Shown piece by piece: positions 36,201-50,200 of a DNA stretch of 64,000 bases. Source of the DNA: Nyssa sinensis (taxonomy: Eukaryota; Streptophyta; Magnoliopsida; Cornales; Nyssaceae); assembly GCA_008638375.1 (NCBI GenBank), contig CM018035.1, positions 19,905,320 to 19,969,319 on the forward strand, read 5' to 3'. A program made the translations under genes and the position numbers. The first letter of the stretch is position 1; every line of letters begins with the position of its first letter. A model generated the notes under the pieces. That model did no database searches. It was not told the origin of the DNA and saw nothing but the letters and a program-made list of their open reading frames with translations.

Positions 36201-39200
36201 CCCCGTCTAATCTCCTCATCTGTTGACAACACCCTTTCCCCCATCTTGACTCTGCTAAGTCTATTCCTTTTATTGTGAGCCGACACAACCCTATGGAAGA
36301 ATTTAGTGTTGTGATCACCCTCTTTCAACCATAGGAACCTAGACTTTTGCCTCCCAAGAAATTTCCTCTGCCTTGAGAAGCATGCCTAATTCCCTGTTCA
36401 AACCTTTTCTCACCAGCTTATCCTCATCATTCAAAGAACCCAACTGAGCCTTTTTGTCCAGATTATCCAAGTCCTGAAGAATTTGACCCTTTCAAATATG
36501 AACATTCCCAAAAACTTCTTTGTTCCACGTTTTATGTCAATTTTCAGTTACTTCAGCTTTTTTGCTACCACAAAACTGGGAGAACTCGCAATCTCATAAC
36601 TCTGCCACCAATCTGCTACCTTATCTCTAAACCCAACAACTTCCAACCACATATTTTCAAACCTAAAAGGGATTTTCCCAGAACTAAAGCCCCCATTGCA
36701 TAACATCACTGGACAATGATCTAAAATGGGTCTAGGAAGGCATTTTTGAGACAGACCTGGGAAGAACTCTTCCCAATCAGCTGTTACTAAGAATTTGTCT
36801 AACCAAGATTTGGCCACAGAGTCACCCCCTCTAAACCATGTGAAGTTGCCCCCTTTAAGAGGCATATCCACTGGATTATTCTGATCGATAAACTTATTAA
36901 AATCTTGCATCCCCCTTGTTTCGGGAGAGGGTTGGGTTTGATGTGGGAGAAGGGTATAGAGTGAAGTTTTGGGAAGATGTTTGGTGCGGGGAGGTGTCCT
37001 TAAAGGAGAGGTTTCCTTCTTTATATGGATTGGCTTGTAATAAGGGAGCTTGGGTGAGGGAGTGTGTTGAGAGGGTGGGGGAGGTGGTGGTTTGGGATCA
37101 TAGATTTAGGAGAGAGTTCTTTGATGGGGAATTGGAGGAGGTAGGCACTTTTCTCTTGCATATTCAGAAATTTCCGGTTTTGGCTAGAAGGAAGGATAAG
37201 TTGGTGTGGAGGCAGCACAAGAAGTCTTTTTCAGTGAAGTCTTTCTATTGAAGCATAATAGGTTTTGAGGACTTGGTTTTTCCTTGGAACATCATTTGGC
37301 ATTCAAAGGTGCCGCCTAGAGCTACTTTTTTTTGCTTGGGAGTCTTCTTGGAAAGCTATTATGACAATGGAGAATATGAAGAAGAGAGGTTTTCAAATGG
37401 TGAGTAGATGTTGCTTATGTAAGAGAGAGGAAGAGATGGTTGATCATGTGCTTATTCATTGTCTAGTGGTTTGGGACTGCTGGGGTGTGATATTTGCTAT
37501 TTTTGGTTTGTCTTGGGTCATGCCGTAGACCACTAGGGAGGTTCTTCTGATTTGGTTAAGGTGCAAGATAGGGAAAGAGGCTAAAAAAACTTGGAGGATG
37601 ACTCCTATTTGTCTTATGTGGAGCGTATGGAAAGAAAGAAATAGGTGGGTTTTTGAAGATTTAGAGCTGCCCGCCACTTCTTTTAAAGATCATTTTTTGC
37701 GCTTGTTATTTTATTTTTTGGGTTAATGGGGTCTTTCTTGTAAATGCTATTTCCATAATTGATTTTTTGGGTCATTGAGACCTTTGTAAAGCTAGAGTAG
37801 GTTGCATTTTAAGGGTTTTAACCCCCCCCCCCCCCCCCCCCCCCCGGGCGCCCGCGGGGGAAAATTCTATAATATACATTTTACTTATAAAACAAGGTAG
37901 GATATTATGGCCATGATGAATCTAGGATAAATTGGAATTATATAATTTTACCTTGTCCGTCCTAGAAGAGTTGAACTTAGTGAAAGAAATCATTTTAGGC
38001 ATAGCTGGCCTTAATCACTTAGGATCACTACATTCTAAATAGGTAGATCCTTGAGATCCCCAGAAACATGCACAGGAGTGGCCAAGGGGGTGACCCTAAT
38101 TTTGGTAAATCTGGCCATAATGCTTTTGTGGTCCTGCAAATTAAAAAATCAGGAAGTGGTAAGATTTGGGACAATGGATATCAAATAGTAAATTTTCTAG
38201 TCACCTAGGCTTAATTATTGATAAGTTGAGAGGCTGAAGGAAATATTGCCAAAATACTGCATCAAGATGGTGAAGAGCTAGATTGCTTGAGTTTTATGCA
38301 GTCCATGTATCTACTAAAGTGGAAGTTTAAAGGCTTGAAATTGTATTTGTGTGGGGTGATAGGATTTAAGTTGCAAGGTTTGTGGGGACAATGAAAAGAT
38401 CAATATAGATGTGAGTAGGGATCACAATAACGTGGGTTTGGGGGATCATTCCCCAACCCCATCCCAAGTCCCAACCCCATGATAGGTTTTTAGATTCCTT
38501 AGTGTTGTCAAAGGCTAGGGCTTAGGCGACCGGGCAAGGCAATTTTCAGACTTAACGCCTTGACATGTTCCAGGCCAGGCGTCTTCAAAGAGGCGATGCC
38601 TAGGTGCTCGCCTTAGGTTATATGAGAAGCGACTGGGAGATAGCCTTTTTAAATTGTAACGTATTTTACTTATATCCTTTACATTTTAGTGTTTTAATTA
38701 TGCACTTATTTAACAATTTTATAAGAGGCATATTAGTATGAAAGAATATTATTATAGTCTAAAATTATTATTATTCAATTTGTTGTATTAATATAAGTAT
38801 TATTATCAAACATTATCACAAAATTGGCCCTGATAAACATTTAAATTATTTGAGTTATTTCCATCAATATAAATTTATGAGGAAACTAGCAACTAGTAAA
38901 TTCTCATAATTCTTTACTAAATCTGGGCCTACCCATGATAAAAAACATTGTCCCTCCATCAACTAGTTTGACTACTTATATGTGAAGTCTTCCCAAATCT
39001 CAACATAAGCCTTACCTTTGAGAATTAGCTTAGAGGTTTATGAGATTACCCTATCATGTCTTCTACATTATTAGGATCAAGTTTCACAAAAATTTCTTCT
39101 ATGTAAGACTTGAAAAGATAACAAACTTTTGAATATTCATTGAGAAGAAAGCACCAAAGCTTATGGTAATTATATCACTTAAATACATCATACGTTAGCG

Positions 39201-42200
39201 TTAAATTTAACTTTTTAGTGTTACCTAATAAATTTAACTTAGAATAAATTAATTTTGAATGTCTAATGTATTTTTTTGATTATTTTTATAATTTAGTGCC
39301 TTACATCACTCAGGCTAGCATTTTTTTTGTCACCTCGATTTTCGGGCAATGTAGAACTTTAACGCCTTAAGAGCGCCTTTCGCCTTTAACTACACTGAGA
39401 TTCTTTGAGTTTAATGCATTCATGACTATGTTAGAAAAAAGTTAAATGTATGATTGAACAAGTATTCCACATGATGCCTAGCTTGAGTGGTATCTCTCGT
39501 CATCCCATATGGGAAGGAGGTCTAGAGTTCAAGTCCTACTTAGGAAGGGTATGGTATTGTACTTGTCCAAAAAAAATTCAAAATGCAATAACGTTCTTAG
39601 AGAATTTCTATTAAGACTCCAATTACTACAATAAATCAATTGTAGTTTCAACTTCTTAGGGGTGTCATGTTGAATAAGCCTTTAGTCCATGTTTGGTAGG
39701 TCGGAATGAGGGTAGGAATGGAATGCGCATTCTTGATGCTATTCCATTCCTGTGTTTGTTTAGACTTTTTAGGCCGGAATGGTCATTCCAAATGGAATGA
39801 CTATTCCCAAAGAAGCTGGAATCGCCTTTCCTTACCACAAGTCACGGAATGCTCATTCCATTTCTTGCCAAAATTTTTAATTTCTTTTCAAGTTGATTTT
39901 TTTTTTTTTTTTGCCAATAAAAAAAATGCTTGTTGAATTTTTTTTTTTTTTTTTGCCAATAAATTTTTTTTTTTTTTTTGCCAATAAAAAAAATGTAGGT
40001 TGAATTTTCTTTTCATTAAACGTACATAAAAACTTTAAAATTTATACCAGTTTTTGAATATCTGACTTAATAATAACTTCATTCCAACAATTTGATGGTT
40101 CAAACCAAATACAAGAATGTAATTGTCATTCCATTATTGGGTATTCAGCCAAACAAAAGAATGCAATAATTATTCCCATTCCATTCCTGCTTCATTCTAT
40201 TCCTGATGCTATTCCATTCCTGTTCCATTCCAGCGTACCAAACATACCCTTAGAGATTTCTTGATATGATGGAGCCGCCATGTTCTTAGGGTAATATTAA
40301 TGGAATACATCATTACTCTCTTGTTGTTGGAGATAACAGCCACATGTTTTGTGATTCTTTTTTTTTTTTTTGAATTAAAAAGTGGGGTAAGGAAGAAGAA
40401 AGTGTTCAAGCTTATTGGGAGACCATAACTCAAGCCTTTGGTTTTACTACCAACATGCCTTACCATCTAAGCAAGCTGGCATCTTCCATAAGTTTTGTGA
40501 TTCACTGATTCTTGAAGTTTGAGATATATTTATATCATATGTTGATCTCTGTGATAATTGATTTTGAAACAGTCTTCACATATCCCTCTATCTCATGAGC
40601 TAGCACTCTTATTACAGACCCATAATTCCAAGTGAAATATAGGGACAAGAAATGTTTAAAACTATACATGAATCTACGTAGTATTATACCTGTAAAAAAA
40701 GTCTTCCTATTAATATCTTTTACAATTGGCAGGCACATCAATTCTTATGGAAAAGTTTCCTAGTACCAAAATTGATGTAGCTTGTGCTAAATTTTTTTAA
40801 AATAACAAAAAATAAGAAGAGAGACTGAGAAAAGGGAGAATTTCTGGAAAAGGTTCTAGGTTCAACTTACATCCAACCCAAGGATTACTTATCAAAAAAA
40901 AAAGGGGGAAAGAAAAGGGAGAATTTCTGGAAAAGTTCCTAGGTTCAACTTACACCTGACCCAAGGACTACTTATAAAAAAGGGGGGGGGGGGGGGGGGA
41001 AGAAAAGGGAGAATTTCTAGAAAGTGAGATATATAAAGAAACGGAAGAGAAAGGAAAAGGAATATTCTTGGAGAGTAAGATATATAAAGAAGAGGAAGAG
41101 ACAAAGAAATGAGAATCTTTTTAATAATCAATAAATTTATAATCACAAAGGCTCCAAGTGGGAGTGGGTGCACTTGTATGCAATTAGCACTAGACACTCA
41201 TAGCGCTCCAAAGAAAAAAAAATGTATCGACAAGGTTGAGCCCCTTGATAACCAAAAAAAGCAGATACATCACTACAACTTTTACATTTCATAAAGGGAT
41301 TCAACTCTCTCAAAAAACTCCTATTCGTCTCTTCCCAAATGGTCCACCAAATGCATAACGGGGTTGCCTGCCAAGTTTTTGTAGTCCTCCTAATAGGACC
41401 TCCTCTTCATATAGCAAGAACCTCCGAAGTAGACCAAGGCTACCTAGTGCACTCCCAACAAACCTATCACGAGGTTTGGAATTGCTCTGAGATTGGGTAA
41501 TGAATCAAGAAATGATTGACTGACTCTTCATTTTCTTTACAGAGACAAAACCTATTCACAATGATCTATCCTTTCCTCAGATTATCTAAGGTCAGAATCC
41601 CTTCCAAAGTGCAGTCCATGCAAATAATGCCACCTTCAAACAGCTTTGGATTTCAAAATTGCCTTCTGCGAGAACTCTTGCCTCCTCTACTCCTTCATAA
41701 TCATATCGAATGATTTCACCCCAAACACTTTGCCCCTATGCTCCCAACAAGTATCTTCCCCCCTTTCTGAAATTTCATGCCTGTACAACATGCTATAGAA
41801 CTTTATGACTTCAACTCCTAATTATGCAATTGTCTAATAAAGGCTTTGTCCCAGATTAAATCTCCCCCTCTTCCCCTAAAGCATTTGGCTACCTTCGCAA
41901 CCTTATTTGCAGCAATGCTAAAAAGATGGGGAATGTTATCTAAAGAATGCCACTATCACTCTAAAGATCGAACCAAAACCTAATCCTGCTATCGTCTCCC
42001 ACCCTCCATTTAATGTGCTTGGAAAACTCATCCCATTCGTGTCTAGTGCTTCTTTAAACACTAACTCCATAGGAGGATATCACCTCCCTAGAGAGCCAAT
42101 CTCCTTCTTGATACACGTATTACCTCTACACCACCTTTCTCCATAGACTGTTTCTCACCATCCCATACTTTCACAACCATTTTCCTAAAAGAGCCTTGTT

Positions 42201-44163
42201 GAACAAGAGTTGATCTCGCACTCACAAGCCCCCTTCCTTTACTGGACGACACACTTCCACTTCACCAGGTGATACTTCAACTCATCTCCAATGCCTCTCC
42301 AAAGGAAATCCCTTTGCAGTTTCTTCAACTTATTCACAACTGAGGTTGGGATAGGAAACAAAGATACAAAATAAGTAGGGAGGCTTGACCAAATGCTTTT
42401 CAAGAGAGTGATTCTCCCTCCTTTTGATAGGTAGTGCTTCTTCCAATTGGCTAGACGTTTTTCAAATCTTTCCACCACCGCATCCCAGACTCTAGAAGAT
42501 GTAGCTAAAGCCCTTATAGGAAGGCCCAAGTAAGAAATTGGGAATGAACCAACCCGACGACATCCCAGGATGGTTGCTAGGCTATCTTGATTTTCCACCT
42601 TCCCCGCTGCCAACATTTCACTCTTGGACATATTAATTTTCAGTCCTAAGATTGCCTAAAATCATACGAGGATATATCTCAAATACCTTAATTGAGCATG
42701 CCCGGCATCACAAAATACTATAGTGTCATTTGTGTATAAAAGATGGGCCACTACAACTGGAGCACCTCTAGCTTCCCTTACTGAAAAGCTCCTCAGCATC
42801 CTGCTCTTTAATGCCCTCAACATTAAGCCACTGAAAGCTTCCATAACCATAGTAAATGAATACTTGGACAATGGATCCTTCCTTTTAGAGTTCATTCATA
42901 AGGGAGCTGAACCACCCTTGATGGAGACCCCGTCTATTGTTGAAGAATCCTACCAAATAGCCATTAATTAGATGGAAAACTTGACCTTGGAAATGCAAAA
43001 CTCCATTCACTTCCTCTACTTCAACGCAAACCCCATCCTCCTCATCATGTATATAAAAACCCCCAATTTTACGTCATCATTTGCCTTTTCAATGTCCAGT
43101 TTGCACACCACCCCGGCAGTTTCACTTCTTAATTTGGAGTTGAGACTTTCATTTGCTATAAGCACTATGTCCAAAATATGTCTTCCTCTAACAAAGGCAA
43201 TCTAATAGGCTGAGATAATTTCCCCCCATCACCTTCCATAACTTGAGAGCTAATGATTTTGCTAAAAGCTTATACATCCTCCTACCAAACTTGTGAACTG
43301 AAAATCTTTTAGGTTTGTCACACTCACTCTCCCCTTTTTTGGGATTAAGACTAATGAAGGTAGCATTCAAGCTTCTCTTGAATTCTCCAGTTTTGTGGAA
43401 GTCCATGAACACATCCATGACTTCCCCTTAATGATTTCCCAGTATTGTTCATAAAAATCCATGGTCATACCATTCGGTCCAGGGCCCTTATCACCATTAT
43501 AACTATTCAATGCCCCATTACCTCTTCTTTCGAGAAAGGTCTTTCTATCCACTCCATGTTCTTCTCAAATATTTTCTTGAATACCAAGCCATCGACCTTT
43601 GGTCTCCATTGAGTAGAATCTGCGTACAACTCCTTGTAAAAGTTCACAATTCCCTCTTTTATGTCTTCTTCTATGAATAGCTCCCTACCTCCAACAATGA
43701 ATTGACAATAAAGTTATTCCTCTTGTGGTTATTGGCCAGCTTGTGAAAGAAATTTGTATTCTTATCACCCTCCTTTAACCAAATTGTCCTAGATTTTTGC
43801 CTCCAACTCTCCTCTTCCAATTACAGCCAATTTGTTGACCTCTGTCCTGCACTCCTCCCTCCAATGCCACTCCTCACTACTCAACCCATTTTCACGTTCC
43901 TTTTCATCCAACATTCTGATTTCCTCCATATCCTTCGATTTCCTCCATCCTGTGTTGCCAAACAACTTCTCATTCCACTTCTTCAAATTTCCTTTTACCT
44001 ATGAAACACGGATACTCTATTTTGGCTCATGTATCTGTGTCGGATACGGACACGTCCTGGACATGCTATGAGACGTTGGGGGACACATTTTAAACACTTT
44101 TTTTTTTTTTTTTTTTGGGATTTTTTCCACTCATTTTCTCCTCTTCTGCTCTACTTTTTCTTT

Positions 44164-44200
<37 letters not shown>

Positions 44201-47200
44201 CTATGCATGGTGTTAAATAATGGCCGTTACGTTACGTATCGGCCGTTACGTATCGATTTTTTGACCCTCCGATACTGATACTGGCCAATATATCAATGTT
44301 ATTAAAATTCACAACTGTATCGATCGATACCATTACATATTGGCCGTTACAGGACTGTTACATCTATTTTATGTGTTTTTTTTCAAATTTTTTCCTTGTT
44401 TTTTGTTCCTACAAAATTCTTATGATTTCTATTTTTATATCATTTATATACAAGAGAGATACTTAACAAAATAATCCAAAAAAAATTGAAATGGGTTACC
44501 AAAAAACATTCAAGTCAATACGAACTCGAAAAGGCCTCTTAGCCGCAAAATTTTTAAATTTTTTTATTCCATAACTATTCAACTAAATTAATTTCATGGT
44601 TATAATTATTTTTTGTTATTATTTATATTATTCTTTGTAATGTTACACAAATTAAATGATATTTCTTATTAATTTAACTTTAAAATATCCATATAAAATA
44701 ATAAAATATCTTCTTGAGTATTATTTATAAAAAAAATATTTTTTTAGGTGTTAAAAAATTAATAGTAAAAAAGATTAAAGTGTGATAATTATAATCAAGA
44801 TATGTATATCAATGACTTTTAATAGATTTGCTAGTGTTTGAAAAAAAATTCACAGTTGCGGTGTCCGATTCTTGTTACGAATGACCCGATATTCCCGATA
44901 CTGTTATACCGCGATCACGATCGATTTGTATTCCGCGACCATGATTTAAATTCATGGTTCTATGTAATAATTAGTAATTTTGTTTTGGAACTTGAATAAT
45001 GGATATTGATGATTAAATGAATAAGTCCTTGAATTCTTATTTAATGGTTTAGTTATTTTAATATCTTTTTTTTTTTTTGTGGTTTGTGTGCTTTTGTGCT
45101 AATTTTAATTGAAATAATATTTGATTTTTATTATATGGTCATATAAATATATATATATATATATATATTCAACGTGTCCATGCCCTACTTTTTTAATAAA
45201 TACCGTGTCCGTGTATCTGTGTCATGGCGTATCCGTTTTCCGTATTCCTATTTTGTGCTTCTTAGCTTTTCAACATACTCAATTTCATGGCAAACTTGTG
45301 ACTAGAGGAAACATTTACCCTTTACTCCTCCCACCAACTGCCAATCAACTCCTTAAGTCCCTCCTTAGAAGCTAAATATTCTCAGACCAAAAGGGAATCT
45401 TCCCCCTCCTTATTCCACCAGTGTCCAAGATAAGAGGAATGTGATTAGAAACAGCCCGAGTTAAGTAGCTTGACTGACATCTGAGAACATTACTTCCCAA
45501 TTTCTGAAACCAAGAATATGTCGAGTCGGGAAAGAATTGGAAGCTGCCTTTTATTATTCCAAGTATATTGAGCTTCAATATGAGGTAAATCCATAAGACC
45601 ATGAGCATCAATGAAATCAGAAACTCCATAGCTCGAGCAATCCTTGGGTTTATTGATCTTTCACTTGGAAAAAGCACCCCATTGAACCCCCTCCCACAAC
45701 CAATGCACCAAGGATCCTCCCAAGAAACTCTTAACTATTCTCAATTTCTTCCAGAGATTTCCTCTTCCCCATCCTCTGCTGGTCCATAAACCCTAAGAAT
45801 GCTCTTTTTGAGTTGTCCTCCACAAAAGAAATTGACATGACATTGTGAAGGTCGGTCCCAATTTTTTTATCCTCGATGTTCACTATCCTGTTAGTACATA
45901 AAATCAACACACCTCCAACCTAACTAGTTGCATTGAGAGCAGCCCAGTCCACATATCTGCCACCCTCAGACTTCTAATCTCTTTTATCAAAGTTGTTTCA
46001 TTTTGGTCTCTTGCAAACAAACCACATCTGCCCCCCATTCCTTTAAAGCCAATTTTACCACCGCTCTTTTCTCTGGGTAGTTCAATTCCCAGATATTCCA
46101 CAAAATAATTTTGATCTTCATGGAAAAGTAAGTGATTCCCTCTCCCAGATCTTCTACTTGAACTTCTGCTTCCTTCGTTTCCTCCTTTACCTTTGTAATT
46201 TATTTCCAAGATGAGATTCCTCAATTCCCGTTTCCCCTTCCAGCTGCTTCCTTCCATTCCACTCCTCCCTTTCTACCCTTCCTGGATTCCCATATGAGAT
46301 CAATGGTTCAAACAGCCTTATTGCATTGCAGGCCTGGTTATCAGAACTGGACTGGACCGGACTGGCCAGTTGAACCGTGAACCGGACCTCCGGCCGGTTT
46401 GGTATTTAATTTGGACTGTTTCTGCTAAAGAACCGGATTAAACTGGCCTAAACCGTCCGGTTTCTACATAAATTACGTGAAATCTGGATGAAGGTTGAAC
46501 CGGTTGAACCGTGAACTGGACCTCCGGCTGGCTTGGTATTTAATTTGGACTGTTTCTGCTATAGAACTGGATTAAACTGGCCTACACCATCCGGTTTCTA
46601 CATAAATTACATGAAATCCAGATGAACCAGCATTTGAACCGGAAGCATCTTTATTGTATCGATAGCCGCAGATGCCTTTACTATATCGGAAACAGTACAT
46701 CAGCTTTTATTAGCAGTACATCAGCCTTTATTATCTCATCTTGAAAGTTGCGCAATGTGGTGTTATAGTGTTATGTAGTATAAAATGTTCTTTATATACA
46801 AAAAGTGAAGATATGGAGATTCGAACCAGAATACTCCACGTGAAAGGCAACCTTCTTGACCACTTGACCAAGGCTTTGTTATTATAATTTTTATAACAAA
46901 TTTAATATATATTCAACTAAAACAATAATTAATTAATATAATATATTTTTAAATATATTAATTACAAAAACGGTTGAAACCAATGAACCGTGAAACCGAC
47001 CCTTTTTATTGGTTCATTGTCCGGTTTGGTTATGATAACTATGATTGCAGGCTAAGAAGCATGGACACGGGACACGGGACACGGGACACGGGACATGGAT
47101 ACGACACGATATGGACACACAGACATTATTTCTCCAAAAAGTAAGACACGGACACGTTGAATATATATAAATTTTTTATATGACCATATAATAAAAACCT

Positions 47201-50200
47201 AATGTTATTTCAATTAAACTTGACATTAAAACACGCAAATTTAAAAAATATTATTAAGATATTAAAATAACAAAACCATTAAATACAAATTAAAGAACTT
47301 TTTCATTTAATCATCAACATCTATGGCTCAAGTGTCCGGACACGTGTCCGAGAGTGTCAGTGTCCGACACAGACACGTGAGCCAAAATAGAGTGTCCGTG
47401 CTTCTTAGATTGCAGGTCCTGCCTCCATAAATTGATCCATCCCAAATCTCTGCTAATCCCCTCTATATTATCCATTATCCACTATCCACCATCCACTATG
47501 CTGCCTCTATCTCTGTAATCTTCCTGTTCTTATTGTCCAACCCAGGTTCATCTATTCTATCAGCTTCTGTTTCAAGTGTATTGTTCTTAATGGAAGAAGG
47601 AGAATTTCTTGAGAGAGCTATATAAAAAGAAGAGAGAGGAAAAAGTAAAGGTCTCATTCGTTCAGAGCAGTGATGCGAGTTCGAGTCTGGGTAATTAGCC
47701 TCTGCAAAATACAAGTAATGCTTCTAACCATCCACCTCTCCCAGACCTTGGCAAGTGCAATAGTGCACAGGCTATGGGCTTTTTATTTGAAAAAAAAAAA
47801 AGAGATAAGACAAGTTAGAAGGTGGATTAAGGGAGGGAACTAGAGAGATGGGCTAACAAAAAATGAATTTGGATGGGGAATACACAAACACACATATAGA
47901 TAGAGAGAAAGGCACAAAAGCAACTTCCAAGCCCCCAATCATGAGAAAGGAGAGAAATATGATGAGCAGGAGATAAGAGAAGAAAACATAGAAGCGGGAG
48001 TAGAAGACAATACCTAAAGGGTGCTAAAGCACTTCCAAGCCTCTCATTGATAAAAGAGGAGAGAAATAGGATGTGAAGGAAATAAGAGAGGACAAGAGAG
48101 TGGAATTATTGGAAAAGGGGCGGGGGGGTGTTGAGAGAGTCTTTAAAGCTATGCAAAACAATTACTAATATTGATATATCAGAATGTTTCTCAGTTTATC
48201 CCCTAGAGATGTATTTATAGGCCCCAAAAACCCTAGAAATGACATAATAACCTCTGTTTAACCCTATATGTGACACTAACTGAAAAAAAAACAAAGTCCC
48301 TTTCTAAAGCCCATCAAATTTCTTTAAAAATTGACAGACAACGATATTTCCCTAGAGGCTTACTTATAAGCTCCAAAACACTAGAAATGACATAACCTTT
48401 TGTTAACCCTACCTATGACACCAACCCAAAAACAAATCCATTTTTAAAGCCCATCAAATTTCTTTAAAAAAATGAAAGACAATGGTATTCTTGGAAAAGA
48501 CTAATGACTAAAACGATTTAACTATATCATTTTCTTGTTAGTACCATGTCAAATAATCCTTTTAGAGAATAAGAGATATAGCCTTTTTTGCCATAATCAA
48601 AGGCTTATGATATTAGGATGCTATGCTTTAGTAACTAGTTGAACAGCATGCTGCAACTAAGTTATCCAATTTGAGCCTACTTTTTTGTCAGCTTGACTTG
48701 GGAGCTTGCCCTGGTTTGGTGTTTAAACTAGTTGGCCAATCTGACTGGACGGGCCAAATGGGCTAGTGCTATATTCACTTATTGTTCTGTACAAATGTTC
48801 AATATATCAATTTATTTTGAAGTTTATCATTTTTAGTTATTTAGAAAACTTGCACTCATGACTTGGAGGAAACTAAAAAGTTAGCATTTAACTTGTCTGG
48901 AATATTCCTAACCCCCCAAAAAAAAAACTCTGGAATATCATATACTGGGGTAGGATTTTTTTTTTGTTTTGTTTTTTGAAGATCAGAAGTGAACCTGATT
49001 GATGAAGAAATAAAAATCAAGTAGAGAAAAATCTCTATAAGAGCCAAAAAAAAATTTAAGTGTAAAGGAAAAAGACAGACAATTGTGGGAGAAAATGGGA
49101 AACTGCTGAGTTTAAGGGTGAATTGGCACAGGACCATCAAATTACTATTGCAGAATTGTTGAACTTTGTCATGAGGAATTAACTTTCTTATTAGCTGAAT
49201 GAAGTTTCCAAGAAGAGTTATCCTTGTGTCTCTAAACAAGTTACAAATCTTCCAATAAATGTCTGATATCTCCTTGGACACCAGGGTGTGAGAAACACCC
49301 ATTCCACTGCAGTGAAATTCAGTGTACAATATAGCTGAATGCAAGCCTCTAGTTGACTCCTAATGATTGCTCCATCGACCCTCGAGAAGCTTGGCAAGAG
49401 ATGAAGCATTGCTCCTTCTAGTGTAGAAAAGTATAAAAAGAATGTTGCTTTAGTAATCTCTACGTAAACCTCACCTGGTTGCCTAAAGGGGAACTATCAA
49501 CATTATTTCGAAGCAAAGAGAAGTTGCAATCCGTGGAACTCTGAGAGAAGAGGTGTTACTGGAGGAGATGACCTGGATTTCAAATATCTAATGATATTTG
49601 AGAGAGATTAAACATTTGAGGATGCACTCAGGCGATTTTGCCATGCCTCTGCTTATGGATTTGCTTAAGCGATAACTTAATATGAGGGAGAATTTAGGCA
49701 TCTGAAAGACTTCCCTTCACATAGCCATCTTGCAGGCTGTACCAGAGTTGGGCAGTTATATCTTTTCTTTTGCAGTAATGAGAGAATTGCTGGAAATACG
49801 TGATTCCTAAGAGATTTAAAATTTTTGTATCTGCATTTGATTGATCTTTATCACTTCCTAATCAATGGATCTATGTGATCTGTTTCTTGATCATTGTACA
49901 TTAACTTTAGGATAACAATTGGGTTCTGGAGTTAATTACGTGATCTAAGGATGTCAAAGTTAAGATATCATGCATGAGATCAGGTTTCTGAAAATTATGT
50001 TAATAATTTATCTGCAGTTCTTTGTACATTATGTGCCACTCTCAGGGTGTAGGAACCTGTGTCAATATATTTGATGCTATTTCAGACATTAGATTTACTA
50101 GTACATTATTTTACTTGTTGATTTGTGTTGTAGTTGGCATGTGCTTTAGTTTTTGTTGTGTTAGGGAAATACGTCTTATTGGTAACTGCTGTTTTTTAGC

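Larger units (their letters stand above)
41106..46321 (-). pseudogene. LINE-C: nearly complete but dead L1-type element
   Basis: The minus strand carries all ORF2 parts. Endonuclease: start near 46121 with [13 protein letters not shown] and VVCLQETKM (46030), then [11 protein letters not shown] and [14 protein letters not shown] (45390-45677). Reverse transcriptase: [13 protein letters not shown] (43986), [19 protein letters not shown] (43490), [15 protein letters not shown], then the catalytic box mutated to YTNDT (residues 53-57 of the frame starting at 42895), [11 protein letters not shown] and [14 protein letters not shown] (42560-42410). zf-[19 protein letters not shown] (about 41545), with the last cysteine lost. 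The 3' end is near 41106. The element is cut at 43999-45265 by a MITE, and its 5' part meets another at 46334. Stops and frameshifts abound. Confidence 0.85.

Noticed and set aside
46803..46885. Functional tRNA-Glu gene
   Set aside because: Boxes and anticodon-like loop are visible, but acceptor stem pairing is poor and it lies within a MITE, so only a tRNA-like relic is called.
48856..49344. 162-codon minus-strand open frame in intron 2 as a possible gene
   Set aside because: No family resemblance, low-complexity hydrophobic composition explained by poly-A/T tracts, and no splice or promoter context.
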